Positions 6,014-7,026 of a stretch of 7,026 nt of DNA are shown in pieces. The DNA is taken from contig JASLGV010000258.1 of NCBI GenBank assembly GCA_030149995.1, positions 1 through 7,026 on the forward strand. Direction: 5' to 3'. Position 1 is the first letter of the stretch; each line of letters starts with the position of its first letter. The notes under the pieces were generated by a model. It saw nothing but the letters and a program-made list of their open reading frames with translations, made no database searches and had not been told where the DNA came from. Origin of the DNA: Pedobacter sp. (lineage in GTDB: Bacteria > Bacteroidota > Bacteroidia > Sphingobacteriales > Sphingobacteriaceae). The position numbers and the translations under genes were made by a program.

Positions 6014-6529
6014 TTAATCCTTACGTTTAAAAACCGGTACTGTTGAGCAAGGTTCGCCAAACATAATACTTTTAACAACAGGTGTAAGCTTATTCGTTAT
6101 TTCTACATAAGCCGAAGGCGAAATTTCCAGGTCGCCACAACCTTTTATAACAATACGTTCGTTGGCATAAGCCTGTACATCTATTTTTTCCAGTGCCTTT
6201 ACCAACAAAACCGTTTCGAGGGTTTCCAGATTACCAAAAACAACCTCTTTTGCAAAAGGAATCATTTTATTTGCCAGTAACATATAAGCCCAGGTAGGTA
6301 CAATGGCATCTGCAGAGCAGGTTACAGCCACATATTTATCCTGGTACTGCGACCAGTCGTGTTCTTTAATAAACGCCCTGAAGTCTTTTTCCCGAAGCAT
6401 GAGCCCATGAAACAGATTATCCTTAATATCATATAAAACACGCTCGCCTGGCTGATAATAATCTTCCAGGTTTAAGGTAACCAATCCGCTACTGGCAACT
6501 TTATTGATAATATTCTCTTGAATTTCCAT
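6014..6529 (-). CDS. DUF2480 family protein, function unknown
   Basis: This is a 171-residue soluble protein without signal peptide or membrane segment. It matches what I know of DUF2480, a family largely confined to Bacteroidota. Signatures are the N-terminal NKVASSGLVTLNLEDYY (9-25), VTCSADAIVPTWAYMLL (69-85), KGCGDLEISPSAYVEIT (129-145) and the C-terminal KSIMFGEPCSTVPVFKRK (153-170). The three cysteines C71, C131 and C161 each sit in one of these segments, which suggests, without proof, that they work together, for instance as metal ligands. In some flavobacteria I recall this family near Fe-S assembly (suf) genes; no suf gene is seen here. The ATG at 6529 lies only about 12 bases after the T-run of the terminator of the upstream gene, leaving almost no room for its own promoter downstream of that hairpin. 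Confidence 0.85.
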   Translation of the reverse strand: MEIQENIINKVASSGLVTLNLEDYYQPGERVLYDIKDNLFHGLMLREKDFRAFIKEHDWSQYQDKYVAVTCSADAIVPTWAYMLLANKMIPFAKEVVFGNLETLETVLLVKALEKIDVQAYANERIVIKGCGDLEISPSAYVEITNKLTPVVKSIMFGEPCSTVPVFKRKD

Positions 6530-6540
6530 TTTTTCGCTTA

Positions 6541-6575
6541 TAAAAAAACCGGTTAAACTTAAGGTCTAACCGGTT
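6541..6575 (-). terminator. strong intrinsic terminator after the PpiD-like gene
   Basis: On the minus strand AACCGGTTA (6575-6567) pairs perfectly with TAACCGGTT (6555-6547) around an 11-base loop, followed at once by seven T residues (the last two pairing within the stem base). This is a textbook rho-independent terminator. It starts 21 bases beyond the TAG of the PpiD-like gene. Its T-run ends about 12 bases before the ATG of the DUF2480 gene. Confidence 0.85.
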
Positions 6576-6596
6576 ACAAAATTAAGTATTTTATTA

Positions 6597-7026
6597 CTAA
6601 TAGAATTTCACGCGATTGTCTTTTATCTTAGCGTTATCCTGTAAAGCCTGGAAAGCGGCTCCTAACGAACGCTGACCTAAGCCCAACAGCATGGTTTCTT
6701 TTTGTTTGAACATGTTTGCAATCGGCTCCGGATTAACAAATCCATCAACAGAAAACACATATACACCACGCTCGCCTTCAACCGGTGCAGAAACTTTACC
6801 TGGCTGAGAACCAAAAATGCTTCCTACCAATCTGTTTTCTTGTGATACACCCGGAATAATCGGATTGGCAAAAACAATGTTTTGAACCGGTTCTACTGTA
6901 CGGCCCACTTTTGATGCAATCTGATCCAGGCTGCCTTTACCTGCTTTTTCAAATTTATCTTTCAATAATTTTGCTTTAACAGCATTGCGTACCATTGGTT
7001 CAATCTCTTTCTTCACATCTTCAAGA
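6597..7026 (-). CDS. PpiD/SurA-like peptidyl-prolyl isomerase, C-terminal 142 residues (starts beyond the right edge)
   Basis: The frame is open from the right edge to a TAG at 6599-6597. The visible end reads LEDVKKEIEPMVRNAVKAK near the edge, then VSAPVEGERGVYVFSVDGF in the middle and IKDNRVKFY at the C-terminus. This is the pattern of the C-terminal part of the large SurA_N-domain, PpiD-like folding factors of Bacteroidota, which are anchored in the inner membrane and help outer-membrane and periplasmic proteins fold. The membrane anchor, chaperone part and parvulin domain would all lie upstream, outside the window, so isomerase activity cannot be judged. A GTG at 7016 in this frame is internal, not a start. 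A strong terminator directly follows, so this ends a transcription unit. Confidence is for the family, not for activity. Confidence 0.8.
   Translation of the reverse strand, partial: LEDVKKEIEPMVRNAVKAKLLKDKFEKAGKGSLDQIASKVGRTVEPVQNIVFANPIIPGVSQENRLVGSIFGSQPGKVSAPVEGERGVYVFSVDGFVNPEPIANMFKQKETMLLGLGQRSLGAAFQALQDNAKIKDNRVKFY

Overview
The window looks like chromosomal DNA from a member of the Bacteroidota, most likely a Sphingobacteriaceae of the Pedobacter/Mucilaginibacter type. The grounds are an AT-rich sequence, a lack of Shine-Dalgarno sequences before the starts, and three neighbouring families (DUF2480, DUF3108 and a DUF3109-type cysteine-rich protein) that are typical of that phylum. 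This placement rests on protein character, not on a database search. No tRNA, rRNA, CRISPR array or insertion sequence was seen, and no gap between genes exceeds 300 bases.

Left part (1-1791, minus strand): the head of a dTDP-L-rhamnose operon read leftwards as rfbB, rfbC, rfbD, and leaving the window inside rfbD. The three genes are tightly coupled: rfbB and rfbC share one base (TAATG) and rfbC and rfbD overlap by 8 bases. Together they turn dTDP-glucose into dTDP-rhamnose for surface polysaccharide; the first enzyme, RfbA, is not in view.

Centre (1900-4498): a divergent pair. Leftwards runs a gene for a roughly 540-residue HEPN protein that appears to be an internal duplication, with two copies of a degenerate nucleotidyltransferase-like region followed by a HEPN helical domain. 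Rightwards runs an XRE/S24 (CI/LexA-like) regulator that keeps the Ser/Lys pair but has no evident Ala-Gly cleavage site. The 273-base gap between them holds two tandem 19-base repeats just before the regulator start, likely operators, and a nested dyad nearer the HEPN gene. This is the least ordinary part of the window.

Right part (4519-7026, minus strand): the regulator and the next gene converge on a 29-base hairpin. Read leftwards from the right edge come the C-terminal end of a PpiD/SurA-like periplasmic folding factor, a strong intrinsic terminator, a DUF2480 protein, a secreted DUF3108 protein, and a cysteine-rich DUF3109-type protein that shares one base with the gene before it. These look like conserved housekeeping genes, mostly of unknown biochemical role.
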